A stretch of 64,000 nt of DNA from a virus: the IMG/VR virus record IMGVR_UViG_3300024518_000034, positions 124,001 through 188,000 of that record; one strand, 5' to 3'. A program made the position numbers and the translations under genes. Shown here piece by piece: positions 36,075-42,822 of the stretch; position 1 is the stretch's first letter; each line of letters begins with the position of its first letter. The notes under the pieces are model-generated. The model worked only from the letters and a program-made list of their open reading frames with translations, did no database searches and was not told the origin of the DNA.

Positions 36075-37118
36075 ATGGATAATTGGGGTGGAGTATTTGA
36101 TTGTGGAGTATTGATTTCGCTACACGTTTCTCGCTGGGGAGCGAGAAAGATGATTAAGTTAGAAGATCTAGGTCTAGGAGAGAGAGACGACCAGGATCGT
36201 TTAGTAAAGTTATTTAAGTTAGGATCTAAAAGACTAATTGATCCAGCACACTTGGAAATCTTTATTAAAATAGAAGGTAAGGCCCGAAGACTTATCGCAA
36301 ACCACGGAGTAACATTTCCAGTGGTTCCTACCGCATATTTCGTTTCAGACGAAAGCTTTATTGGTCTAAAAGAAAAATTAGACATTCTTCAAGAAGCGTA
36401 CAATGACGCTCTAGATTTATTTATTAATTCATATGAAGACTATAGAGAAGAATGGCTAGATCAATTTTATGAGTATGCCAAAGAAGAGCTATCTCAAGGT
36501 CAAGATCCAGAAATGGTCGCCAACAAGTTTGTTTCAAAGCTATCTGGTTTCTATCCAAAAGCAGAAGATCTAAAAGAGAGATTCGGTTTTGTTTATACCA
36601 CATTTACCATTACTTCTCCTGCTAACAAGATTGACCCTAACGAATACATTGAAACTGTCAAAAGTAGAAGAGAAATTCAGAGACACTATCAAGCACAAGT
36701 TAAGCAACAAATCGATGGGTTTTTGGAACAAACGGTTAGCGGGTTAAGAAAAGAATTGGTAGAAACATGCGAACACGTTAGTGGATTACTGATGGACGAA
36801 GGAAAGCAGTTTAATAACAGATCTCTTTCAGCTATGTGGAACAAGGTGGAGAAGTTCAGAAGACTAAACTTCGCTGGTGACAAGAGAGTCACTGATGCAA
36901 TAAATGAATTAGAAAACTACATCACTGTTGATGCTAAGAAATATAGGGACTCTAGAAAGTTTAGTAAAGAGTTTAATGACGTGTTGAGTAGTGTAGGTAG
37001 CGATCTAAGGTCTACTCTGAAAACAGAGTTAAGAGAGATAGTTACAAGTTTTGGTCATACATCTAAGAGAAAATTGAAGTTGAAAAAAAAGAAGAAGAAA
37101 GAGAGAGTTGAGGTATGA
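36075..37118 (+). CDS. DUF3150-family protein
   Basis: 347 aa from ATG 36075, which has GGAGG at 36065-36069; an upstream in-frame ATG lies inside the terminator and was rejected. LISLHVSRWGARKMI and LEDLGL plus LFKLGSKRLIDPAHL match DUF3150, a family found in large phages and plasmids next to AAA+ ATPases and VWA proteins. The remainder is helical, with a KLKLKKKKKKE tail. It overlaps the ATPase gene by 4 bases, so the two products probably act together. Confidence 0.75.
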   Translation: MDNWGGVFDCGVLISLHVSRWGARKMIKLEDLGLGERDDQDRLVKLFKLGSKRLIDPAHLEIFIKIEGKARRLIANHGVTFPVVPTAYFVSDESFIGLKEKLDILQEAYNDALDLFINSYEDYREEWLDQFYEYAKEELSQGQDPEMVANKFVSKLSGFYPKAEDLKERFGFVYTTFTITSPANKIDPNEYIETVKSRREIQRHYQAQVKQQIDGFLEQTVSGLRKELVETCEHVSGLLMDEGKQFNNRSLSAMWNKVEKFRRLNFAGDKRVTDAINELENYITVDAKKYRDSRKFSKEFNDVLSSVGSDLRSTLKTELREIVTSFGHTSKRKLKLKKKKKKERVEV

Positions 37119-38722
37119 ATTTTAATGAGAAGCTAAATGGCTATATTAGATCTACATATCCCAGCCTATACATAGTTACGTCAGAAGAGCAGAGATGTGA
37201 AAGCGACATCAGGTATATAATTGAGAAAGAGTTTGCTGGCGACGAAGATCAGCCTGTTATATACAGTTGGGCATTGACTAAGGGACTATTTAGAGAGTAT
37301 CCTGGGAAGGAATGGATTAAGACTCACTCAGAAGACGAAGAAACTGGTCCACATGATCCAGCAGCAGTATTAGATTATTTCTACGCTCAGAAGGGTGAAG
37401 GAGATTATATTTTAATACTGAACGACTACCACCACTACATTAAAGACCCTTATATTTTGAGAAGACTCAAAGATCTATTTAAGGAATTTAAAGAGAAAGG
37501 AGCTATGATAATATTCTTGTCACCAGTGTTAGAAGTTCCGGCTGACATAGAAAGAGAGGTAGTTATTGAAGAGTTTGATCTACCAGACAAGAAAGTATTA
37601 AGTGAAAGATTGGATGTTATACTGGATGCTGTAGCTGGCGATCTAAGTATAGTAATGGATGAGGAAAAGAGAAACAGCGTTCTTGATGCAGCTTTAGGTA
37701 TGACGACTGGAGAAGCTGAGAATGTATTCGCTAGATCAATCATTGAGTGCGAAGATTTAAATATTAAGACTATTATTGAACATAAAGCACAGGTTATAAA
37801 GAAAACAGGATCGTTGGAGTGGATTGATTCGAACGTGAACATGGACACAGGAGTAGGTGGACTGGACGTTCTAAAGAATTGGATTAGAAAGAGAAGTAAG
37901 GCGTTTACTAAACAGGCTAAGGAGTTTGGACTACCAATGCCAAGAGGGGCTATGTTAGCCGGTATACCAGGCTGTGGTAAAAGTATGGCAGCTAAGGCGA
38001 CAGCAGACCTCTGGTCTATTCCACTATTAAGATGTGACATAGGATCAATCTTTGGGTCGCTAGTTGGAGAGTCAGAAGCAAATCTAAGAAAAGTTTTAGC
38101 TATTGTAGACAGAGTGGCACCGTGTGTATTATGGTTAGATGAGATTGAGAAGGGATTTGCAGGCGCAGGCGGCTCAGGAAATTTGGATGGTGGAACAAGT
38201 AAGAGAGTATTCGGGTCATTCCTAACTTGGATGCAAGAACGTACTACACCAGTATTCGTATTCGCTACAGCTAACGATATTAAAAGCTTGCCTCCTGAAT
38301 TTCTTAGAAAGGGTGGAAGATTTGATGAGATATTCTTTATTGGTCTACCAAACAAAGTAGAACGTGAGGCGATTTGGAAGATTCATCTAAGTAAGGTTAA
38401 TACCTACAAGGAAGAAGATTTCGACTTCGTAGGACTATCTGCACTAACTGAGTTTTTCTCGGGCGCTGAAATAACTTCAATTATTGACAGTGCTTTGTTT
38501 GATGCGTTCGATGAAGATGAAAGTTTGGAGATGAAGCACTTAATTGATGTTGCTAAAAATACTGTTCCCCTAAGTAAGACAATGGGAGAAGAGCTAGGAA
38601 GATTAAGAGAGTGGGGTAAGTCTCACGCCAAATTGGCATCAACTCCTGACAAATCTGGGAAGGGTGTAAAGATAACTAAGAAGCGTAAAATAAGGCACAA
38701 GAAAAGCGTAGAGAAAAATTAA
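37115..38722 (+). CDS. Ycf46-type AAA+ ATPase
   Basis: 535 aa. The N-terminal domain (YIRSTYPSLYIVTSEEQRCESDI, about 9-31, and VIYSWALTKGL) matches Ycf46-like proteins. The classic AAA module follows: Walker A GIPGCGKS near 283-290, Walker B CVLWLDEIEK near 337-346, sensor 1 FATAND, arginine-finger region PPEFLRKGGRFDEIF and a C-terminal helical lid. In cyanobacteria Ycf46 is linked to carbon-uptake control; here it sits in an operon with DUF1257 and DUF2997, as in many bacteria, and probably remodels a protein or nucleoprotein partner. Confidence 0.85.
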   Translation: MNFNEKLNGYIRSTYPSLYIVTSEEQRCESDIRYIIEKEFAGDEDQPVIYSWALTKGLFREYPGKEWIKTHSEDEETGPHDPAAVLDYFYAQKGEGDYILILNDYHHYIKDPYILRRLKDLFKEFKEKGAMIIFLSPVLEVPADIEREVVIEEFDLPDKKVLSERLDVILDAVAGDLSIVMDEEKRNSVLDAALGMTTGEAENVFARSIIECEDLNIKTIIEHKAQVIKKTGSLEWIDSNVNMDTGVGGLDVLKNWIRKRSKAFTKQAKEFGLPMPRGAMLAGIPGCGKSMAAKATADLWSIPLLRCDIGSIFGSLVGESEANLRKVLAIVDRVAPCVLWLDEIEKGFAGAGGSGNLDGGTSKRVFGSFLTWMQERTTPVFVFATANDIKSLPPEFLRKGGRFDEIFFIGLPNKVEREAIWKIHLSKVNTYKEEDFDFVGLSALTEFFSGAEITSIIDSALFDAFDEDESLEMKHLIDVAKNTVPLSKTMGEELGRLREWGKSHAKLASTPDKSGKGVKITKKRKIRHKKSVEKN

Positions 38723-38732
38723 GGAGGGGTAT

Positions 38733-39269
38733 ATGAGTATATTTAGAGGACAAAGGGTAGCTATTCTGGCAGATGTTCAAAACCTATATTATGCAACCGT
38801 AAGAAATGGGAAAAGGCTTAATTATTTGAAGTTAATGAATACGTTGACAAACAATAGAACGTTAGCGAAAGCAGTAGCATTTGTAGTACACAAAGAGAAC
38901 GCACAAAGTCAAGAAAAGTTCTTTGATGCACTAAGATATATGGGTTGGGACTTAAATATCAAAACTCTACAAGAGAGAGAAGAAGGAACAAAAAAAGCTG
39001 ACCAGGACATGGAGTTGGCAATGGAAGCCTTGACAATCGCTGACAATATTGATACAATAATACTAGTCAGCGGGGACTCAGACTTTATCAATTTAATCGA
39101 AAGATTGAGACATAAAGGGAAGAGAATAGAAGTGGCATCGTTTAATGCCTATACTAGTAACAAGCTAATGAAAGTGGCTGATAGATTTTATTCATTAGAT
39201 GATATTGATGGATTGGTTACTGTAGTAGAAGATGAGATCGTTTCTTCGATTGTCGGAGGAACAAAGTAA
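38733..39269 (+). CDS. NYN-domain (LabA/DUF88-like) nuclease
   Basis: 178 aa. Acidic metal site: ILADVQNLYY (Asp14, Asn17), KKADQDMELAM (Asp90, Asp92) and LVSGDSDFINLI (Asp115, Asp117). These define the NYN/PIN-like fold, a predicted RNase. AGGAGG lies a few bases before ATG. It is likely to cut or bind RNA, fitting the RNA-centred genes downstream. Confidence 0.82.
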   Translation: MSIFRGQRVAILADVQNLYYATVRNGKRLNYLKLMNTLTNNRTLAKAVAFVVHKENAQSQEKFFDALRYMGWDLNIKTLQEREEGTKKADQDMELAMEALTIADNIDTIILVSGDSDFINLIERLRHKGKRIEVASFNAYTSNKLMKVADRFYSLDDIDGLVTVVEDEIVSSIVGGTK

Positions 39270-39290
39270 TTATTATTGGAGACTGTTGCG

Positions 39291-39536
39291 ATGTTATTTA
39301 ATGTGCTAGCTGATGGAAATGTAGAATGTTTGTACACGGAAGAAATTGACTTGCCGTCAGTTGGCACGTTAAAGATTAGTCGTGCATCAAAAGTTGAATT
39401 TGATGATTATAGTCAGGGATGGATGGTTACAATTTTGAAAACTGGAGAAACGCTTGGTCCTTATAGATCTAGAAAAGCGGCTCTTGCAGAAGAAGTAGCA
39501 TTTTTGGAAGATAGAATGAGTGAATATGGCAGATAG
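39291..39536 (+). CDS. hypothetical small protein
   Basis: 81 aa from ATG 39291 (GGAG nine bases upstream; a TTG at 39276 is an alternative). Beta-rich: EIDLPSVGTLKISRAS and GWMVTILKTGETLGPYRSRKAALAEEVAFLED, the latter suggesting a small domain with a C-terminal helix. The last ten bases overlap the homing endonuclease gene. Confidence 0.55.
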   Translation: MLFNVLADGNVECLYTEEIDLPSVGTLKISRASKVEFDDYSQGWMVTILKTGETLGPYRSRKAALAEEVAFLEDRMSEYGR

Positions 39537-40155
39537 AAAAAGTAATGCTTTTAGAAAACACAATGAACACTTTTTTAAAGAATGGAATGAAAATTCGGCT
39601 TACGTATTAGGATATCTAGAAGCAGATGGTTGGTTGGACAATAGGAATAAGGCGATTGGGGTACAGTTTGGATGTAGCATAAAAGATTATGAATATTTAA
39701 CTCGTTTGAAAAATATTGTTTCACATACGGGAAAAATTTATGAAAAAGGTCAAATGGTGGGGTTTACAGTTTATAGTAGACAATGGAGAGATTCATTATT
39801 AACTAAAAGTTTTAGAAAAAGAAAGTTGCCTAAAATTCCTAGAGATTTAATACATCATTACATAAGAGGATTTTTCGATGGAGATGGCAGCGTTTATTTT
39901 TTTAATCATCTTAAACGAGTTAGTTTAGTTTTTTACAATTTAAACTTTGCTGAAGAAGTCTTAAAGTTAATAGCAAGAGAGGTTGGATTTAGTAAAGGGA
40001 TGAAGATATATAGAAAAGAAAATACAAAAGATAGTTGGTATTTTAGAATAGCAAAGCAAGAAATAGTAGAAAAGTTTGGGAATTGGATATATAAAGATGC
40101 AAATATTTTCTTAAAAAGAAAAAGAGAAAGATTTTTAGAAAGGAGGTCTAAGTAA
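39526..40155 (+). CDS. LAGLIDADG homing endonuclease
   Basis: 209 aa. Two catalytic motif copies: VLGYLEADGW (27-36) and YIRGFFDGDGSV (112-123), each with the essential acidic residue. Two motifs in one chain means it acts as a monomer. It is not inside an intron or intein; it sits free between the 39291 and DUF1257 genes and may have carried AGGAGG for the next gene with it. GTG 39520 is an alternative start. Confidence 0.85.
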   Translation: MADRKSNAFRKHNEHFFKEWNENSAYVLGYLEADGWLDNRNKAIGVQFGCSIKDYEYLTRLKNIVSHTGKIYEKGQMVGFTVYSRQWRDSLLTKSFRKRKLPKIPRDLIHHYIRGFFDGDGSVYFFNHLKRVSLVFYNLNFAEEVLKLIAREVGFSKGMKIYRKENTKDSWYFRIAKQEIVEKFGNWIYKDANIFLKRKRERFLERRSK

Positions 40156-40156
40156 A

Positions 40157-40585
40157 ATTAGCCATACAACTGAAGTGAAAACAGAGTTTAAAGATATAGA
40201 TTGCTTAGTAAAATCTTTAGTAGATAAAGGGTGGACTGAGAGTCAGATTCAAGTAGGAACTAAGTTGGCTTTTAAAGCATATTATGCTAGACAGAATACT
40301 GAGGTAGATGTTCTCATTAAGAAGAAGAATCTAAAGGCAGGAAGCTATGGAGATTTGGGATTCAAGAAAGAGGACGGAAAGTATACTGTAGTTATCGATA
40401 GAGATAATATGAGCAGAGGTCATTATAATGAGAAATGGTTCAACGATCTCAAGCAAAGATATACTTATCATAAGATAAAGAAAGAAGCTAAAAGGAAGGG
40501 CTATAAGGTTTATGAGAAGTATATAGAAACTGATAATGGTAAGGTTCTTCAGCTTAAATTGAAAAAGGTGAGTTATGGCAGTTAA
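40157..40585 (+). CDS. DUF1257 (Ycf35-like) protein, ATT start
   Basis: 142 aa if translation begins at ATT 40157. Read from there the protein begins (M)SHTTEVKTEFKD, matching the family start MSHFTTIKTQIKD, and AGGAGG lies ten bases upstream at 40141-40146. No ATG exists in the frame there; GTG 40175 would cut off the conserved N-terminus. Further matches are DIGFKKEDGKY and YHKIKKEAKRKGY. Ycf35/DUF1257 genes usually neighbour Ycf46-type ATPases and DUF2997, as here. An AUU start would make it poorly and perhaps conditionally translated. Confidence 0.75.
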   Translation: MSHTTEVKTEFKDIDCLVKSLVDKGWTESQIQVGTKLAFKAYYARQNTEVDVLIKKKNLKAGSYGDLGFKKEDGKYTVVIDRDNMSRGHYNEKWFNDLKQRYTYHKIKKEAKRKGYKVYEKYIETDNGKVLQLKLKKVSYGS

Positions 40586-40754
40586 GAAACGACATCAAAA
40601 GACTAAGATAGTTTGTAATACCTGCAAACACCCAGTGAATACTAAGGGTCACGAAGACATGACAATTGCTGTAAAGCATTATATTGGCGGAAAGGCAAAA
40701 ATGATTAGAGTTGCATGTCATGCGTGTGTAAAAGATGGGAGAAGGAAGCCATGA
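40575..40754 (+). CDS. small zinc-ribbon protein
   Basis: 59 aa. CNTC (21-24 region) and CHAC near the C-terminus form a treble-clef or ribbon-type metal site with basic flanks. It overlaps the DUF1257 gene by 11 bases and the DUF2997 gene by 4, so all three are co-translated. Function unknown, possibly a third subunit. Confidence 0.65.
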   Translation: MAVKKRHQKTKIVCNTCKHPVNTKGHEDMTIAVKHYIGGKAKMIRVACHACVKDGRRKP

Positions 40755-40948
40755 GTGAAGAAATTATAGTTAATATAGACCCTGAGGGTGGGTTTAGTAT
40801 AGATGCTAAAGGATTTAAAGGAAAGACATGTACAGAGGCTACAAAGTTCCTTTCAGACCTGGGAAGCGTTAAAAATACTAACTTAAAACCAGAATATAGG
40901 CAAGCTGCTAAGCCAGTGCAGCAAAAAAATTATCTGAAGGGCGGATAA
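40751..40948 (+). CDS. DUF2997-family protein
   Basis: 65 aa from ATG 40751. IVNIDPEGGFSIDAKGFKG followed by CTEATKFL is the DUF2997 signature. DUF2997 and DUF1257 genes are regular neighbours of AAA+ ATPases in cyanobacteria and other bacteria, and that set is kept here inside a phage. It ends this operon. Confidence 0.75.
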   Translation: MSEEIIVNIDPEGGFSIDAKGFKGKTCTEATKFLSDLGSVKNTNLKPEYRQAAKPVQQKNYLKGG

Positions 40949-40955
40949 ATAGTCC

Positions 40956-40983
40956 TTGCAAAGCGTTGAGAAGTTGATATAGT
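40956..40983 (+). promoter_or_regulatory. possible promoter (TTGCAA-16-TATAGT)
   Basis: TTGCAA 40956-40961 and TATAGT 40978-40983 with a 16-base spacer, a near match to the shared family. It would transcribe the region leading to the tRNA-Met, though a terminator intervenes at 41071. Confidence 0.5.
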
Positions 40984-41070
40984 ACTAGTATTCTACAAAA
41001 TGGAATGTTCATTGACAACTCAACTTAATCAACTCAACTTATCAGCGCTGTGTTCTGGGGGTTGTGGTAA

Positions 41071-41097
41071 GATCTAGCAAAAGGTAGATCATTTTTT
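41071..41097 (+). terminator. terminator before the tRNA-Met gene
   Basis: GATCTA and TAGATC enclose GC-AAAA-GG and are followed by ATTTTTT. The 100 bases upstream (40984-41070) hold no gene that I can see. Confidence 0.7.
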
Positions 41098-41149
41098 GGG
41101 GCGCGTCGAGCGGGGCCACCAAAAAGTTGTAAACTTAAATAGATTAAAA

Positions 41150-41222
41150 AGCAGGGTGGAGGAGTGGTTTCACTCGCGGCTCTCATAAGGCCGAGACGCT
41201 GGTTCGAATCCAGCCTCTGCTA
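41150..41222 (+). tRNA. tRNA-Met (CAU)
   Basis: Acceptor AGCAGGG pairs with CTCTGCT (one G-T). Anticodon stem CGGCT/GGCCG encloses CTCATAA, anticodon CAU. T-arm GCTGG-TTCGAAT-CCAGC is canonical. The CCA end is not encoded. An isoleucine identity after lysidine modification cannot be excluded. Confidence 0.85.
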
Positions 41223-41241
41223 TTATTTTAAGGAGGATAAA

Positions 41242-41730
41242 ATGACAACCAAGAAAGCGCCAGAAGAGGAAGTAAGTCATAATCAAAAACTACAAACTGT
41301 CATTAGACACATAAAGATAGTACAAGAAGCATGTCAGAAATTGGGAATGGCTTTAATAGATAAAGGCGACGAAGAGTTTGGTAGGAACTTAATAGCAAAT
41401 AGTATGGTTCATGATAATTCTAAATTTTCTGGAATCGAATGGGACTGTTTGCACCCAGGCAAAGATAAGAAAGAGTTAGAGATGGCATTACGACAACATG
41501 TAACTACAAACATGCATCATCCAGAATATTGGGGAGGTGCAGAAAAAATGCCAGAAATTTACCTTGCAGAAATGGTCGCTGACTGGTATGCTAGATCTGT
41601 TGAGTTTGGGACAGACTTAAGAGATTGGATAAAGAATTCAGCATATGAAAGATTTGAAATCCCTCCAAAGGGAAAGTTGAGTAAGAAGATAAAAGAATTC
41701 TTAGATTTACTTCTCGAAAAACCTTTTTGA
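41242..41730 (+). CDS. DUF5662-like protein
   Basis: 162 aa from ATG 41242 (AGGAGG upstream; longer frames run through the tRNA). The HD-like set His...NSMVHDNSKFSG, then LRQHVTTNMHHPEYWGG and EMVADWYARS, matches DUF5662, a family common in phages. The conserved His/Asp residues suggest a metal-dependent hydrolase, but activity is unproven. Confidence 0.75.
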   Translation: MTTKKAPEEEVSHNQKLQTVIRHIKIVQEACQKLGMALIDKGDEEFGRNLIANSMVHDNSKFSGIEWDCLHPGKDKKELEMALRQHVTTNMHHPEYWGGAEKMPEIYLAEMVADWYARSVEFGTDLRDWIKNSAYERFEIPPKGKLSKKIKEFLDLLLEKPF

Positions 41731-41738
41731 GAAAGTAG

Positions 41739-41767
41739 TTGCATTCTGAGAATGAAGTTGGTAGAAT
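41739..41767 (+). promoter_or_regulatory. promoter of the shared family (TTGCAT-17-TAGAAT)
   Basis: TTGCAT 41739-41744, 17 bases ending GG, TAGAAT 41762-41767. It drives the RNA island that includes the tRNA-Cys and the tmRNA. Confidence 0.8.
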
Positions 41768-41785
41768 AAGTAGAAGTAAATGGGA

Positions 41786-41866
41786 GTAGCAGTCAACGGT
41801 GTGGGGCACCGTAGCAGTATGACTACTACATCAGTATTGGAGACGATAAAGGTGGGGCCAATATTG
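41786..41866 (+). ncRNA. structured non-coding RNA, function unknown
   Basis: First transcribed segment of the RNA island. GTAGCAGTCA (41786-41795) pairs with TGACTACTAC (41820-41829) with one mismatch, enclosing a perfect ACGGTG-TGGGG-CACCGT hairpin. A second stem, AGTATTGG with CCAATATT (41833-41865), follows. There is no open frame of note and no tRNA T-arm. It could be a processing signal, a leader or an independent small RNA. Confidence 0.45.
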
Positions 41867-41877
41867 AAATTAAGTAT

Positions 41878-41948
41878 GCGCGGTTGACCGAGTGGCTAGA
41901 TGATTGGTTGCAACCCTTTTTACCCCAGTTCGAATCTGGGACCGTGCT
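41878..41948 (+). tRNA. tRNA-Cys (GCA), weak anticodon stem
   Basis: Acceptor GCGCGGT pairs with ACCGTGC; T-arm CCCAG-TTCGAAT-CTGGG is canonical. The loop TTGCAAC gives anticodon GCA, and U73 is the cysteine discriminator. The anticodon stem has two T-T mismatches, so the gene may be decaying. No CCA is encoded. Confidence 0.6.
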
Positions 41949-41956
41949 TTATAAAA

Positions 41957-42018
41957 GCTAGATGCTGATGGAGTTACTGTCAAATGAGAAAAGAAAACTT
42001 CATTAACTATATGCTAGC
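41957..42018 (+). ncRNA. conserved hairpin RNA motif, copy 1
   Basis: Outer stem GCTAG (41957-41961) with CTAGC (42014-42018). An internal loop with ATGC on one side and a strand ending AACTATATG on the other. Inner stem TGATGGAGTT with AACTTCATTA (two wobbles). Outer stem and internal-loop bases are the same in copy 2 at 46536, while inner-stem bases differ but still pair. Confidence 0.6.
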
Positions 42019-42053
42019 ATTGAAATAAATCCCGAATGTGGAATGGAGTTACA

Positions 42054-42126
42054 ATTCTCTACGAAAGAAAAGATGTCGGTTCGATTCCGGCTCTCTCCGT
42101 TGGAGAGATGGTGTAATGGTAACATA
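42054..42126 (+). tRNA. tRNA-Arg (ACG)-like gene with halves in permuted order
   Basis: The 3' half comes first: anticodon arm ATTCT-CTACGAA-AGAAA (42054-42070), T-arm GTCGG-TTCGATT-CCGGC, acceptor strand TCTCTCC and G73 (42099). After two T, the 5' half follows: GGAGAGA (42102-42108), T8 G9, D-arm GTGT-AATGGTA-ACAT and A26 (42126). The acceptor strands match in all seven pairs. In linear order the bases upstream of the 3' half give an acceptor that pairs at only two of seven positions, although a D-arm-like GTGG...TTAC lies there. This fits a circularly permuted tRNA or a tandem duplication that lost its outer halves. Confidence 0.55.
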
Positions 42127-42160
42127 AAAAATACACTTCTTCCGTTTATGTTGGGTAATA

Positions 42161-42240
42161 TGGTGGGTAGCTTAAGGAAAAAAGCGCAGGGCTTATATAT
42201 GCCCTGAAGTTGCTGGGTGGAATGCCTGGCCCCGTCACCA
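42161..42240 (+). other. degenerate tRNA-like sequence (UAU-like anticodon loop)
   Basis: A good D-arm (GCTT-AAGGAAAA-AAGC) and a strong anticodon-like hairpin (CAGGG...CCCTG around TTATATAT) are present, but the T-arm is not recognisable and the acceptor pairs only partly. It abuts the tmRNA 5' end and ends in CACCA. Probably a decayed tRNA or a processing spacer. Confidence 0.4.
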
Positions 42241-42624
42241 GGGACTGAAATAGGATCGACAGGATTCAAGACAATATTAGTGGCACGTAGTAGTTGGTGG
42301 AATGGCTACTTTAAAAATCTACTAAAAAAAGTTTTAATTGACAACAACAATGTCATTTCTCTGAGTGATCGTCGCAAGGGTCGTAAGACTCGTGCGTTCG
42401 CTCGCCTAGCTGCTTAATTAACAGCCAGAGCCTGAAGCACGGACTCCGATACGTGTGGACGGTCGTATCGGATTGTTTGAATTTCTTATTTTATAAAACT
42501 TAAAACTTAAAAATAAGTGGTGGAGGCAAATGGTTGCTTGTTACCTAATTTAACAAGACAAACGTGTAGAAGCTATATTTGATGGATTACTGGACGCGGG
42601 ATGCGATGCCCGCCAGTTCCACCA
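42241..42624 (+). ncRNA. ssrA: transfer-messenger RNA (tmRNA)
   Basis: Complete one-piece tmRNA, 384 nt with encoded CCA. GGGACTG (42241-42247) pairs with CAGTTCC (42614-42620), including the G3-U70 wobble that marks alanine charging. The 5' part (GGATCGACAGGATTC) and the 3' part (GGACGCGGG, T-loop, CCCGC) match bacterial tmRNAs closely; the T-loop has eight bases. The tag frame ends RAFARLAA and then TAATTAA, so the degradation signal LAA is kept. The tag, from about Asp-Asn-Asn-Asn (42340) to the stop at 42415, is about 25 residues and unusually basic. It rescues stalled ribosomes with SmpB, which would come from the host. Confidence 0.93.
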
Positions 42625-42630
42625 AACAAA

Positions 42631-42700
42631 CGGTGTTCAGGTGATATGCGGCAGAGATTACATCAAGCTGCTGACGCTGGTTCAAAACCAGCAACACCGG
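42631..42700 (+). other. tRNA-like sequence lacking a normal anticodon arm
   Basis: Acceptor CGGTGTT pairs perfectly with AACACCG and the T-arm GCTGG-TTCAAAA-CCAGC is canonical. Between them only 38 bases remain, and no five-pair stem with a seven-base loop fits. GGCAG/CTGCT with a 13-base loop, or a long D-like arm, are the alternatives. It is either a reduced tRNA or a tRNA mimic, seven bases after the tmRNA. Confidence 0.45.
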
Positions 42701-42772
42701 TTACGTTCGATGGAATGGTCATTAATGAACAAAATGGGAACCTACCATAACCCATCGACTGAAATAAAGTAG

Positions 42773-42801
42773 TTGCAATTGAGGTTTCATCTTGGTATTA
42801 T
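42773..42801 (+). promoter_or_regulatory. promoter of the shared family (TTGCAA-17-TATTAT)
   Basis: TTGCAA 42773-42778, 17 bases ending TTGG, TATTAT 42796-42801. Transcription would start about 15-20 bases before the 42823 RNA and could run on into GroES and the Ro60-like gene. Confidence 0.8.
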
Positions 42802-42822
42802 AGATGAAGAGTAAAAGTGAAA

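Noticed and set aside
37450-38355. 301-codon open frame on the minus strand
   Set aside because: It lies wholly antisense to the clear Ycf46-type ATPase gene and its translation looks like low-complexity shadow sequence.
42217-42417. 66-codon open frame
   Set aside because: Its last part is the tmRNA tag frame and its first part crosses the tmRNA acceptor; there is no ribosome site. It is part of the RNA gene, not a separate protein.
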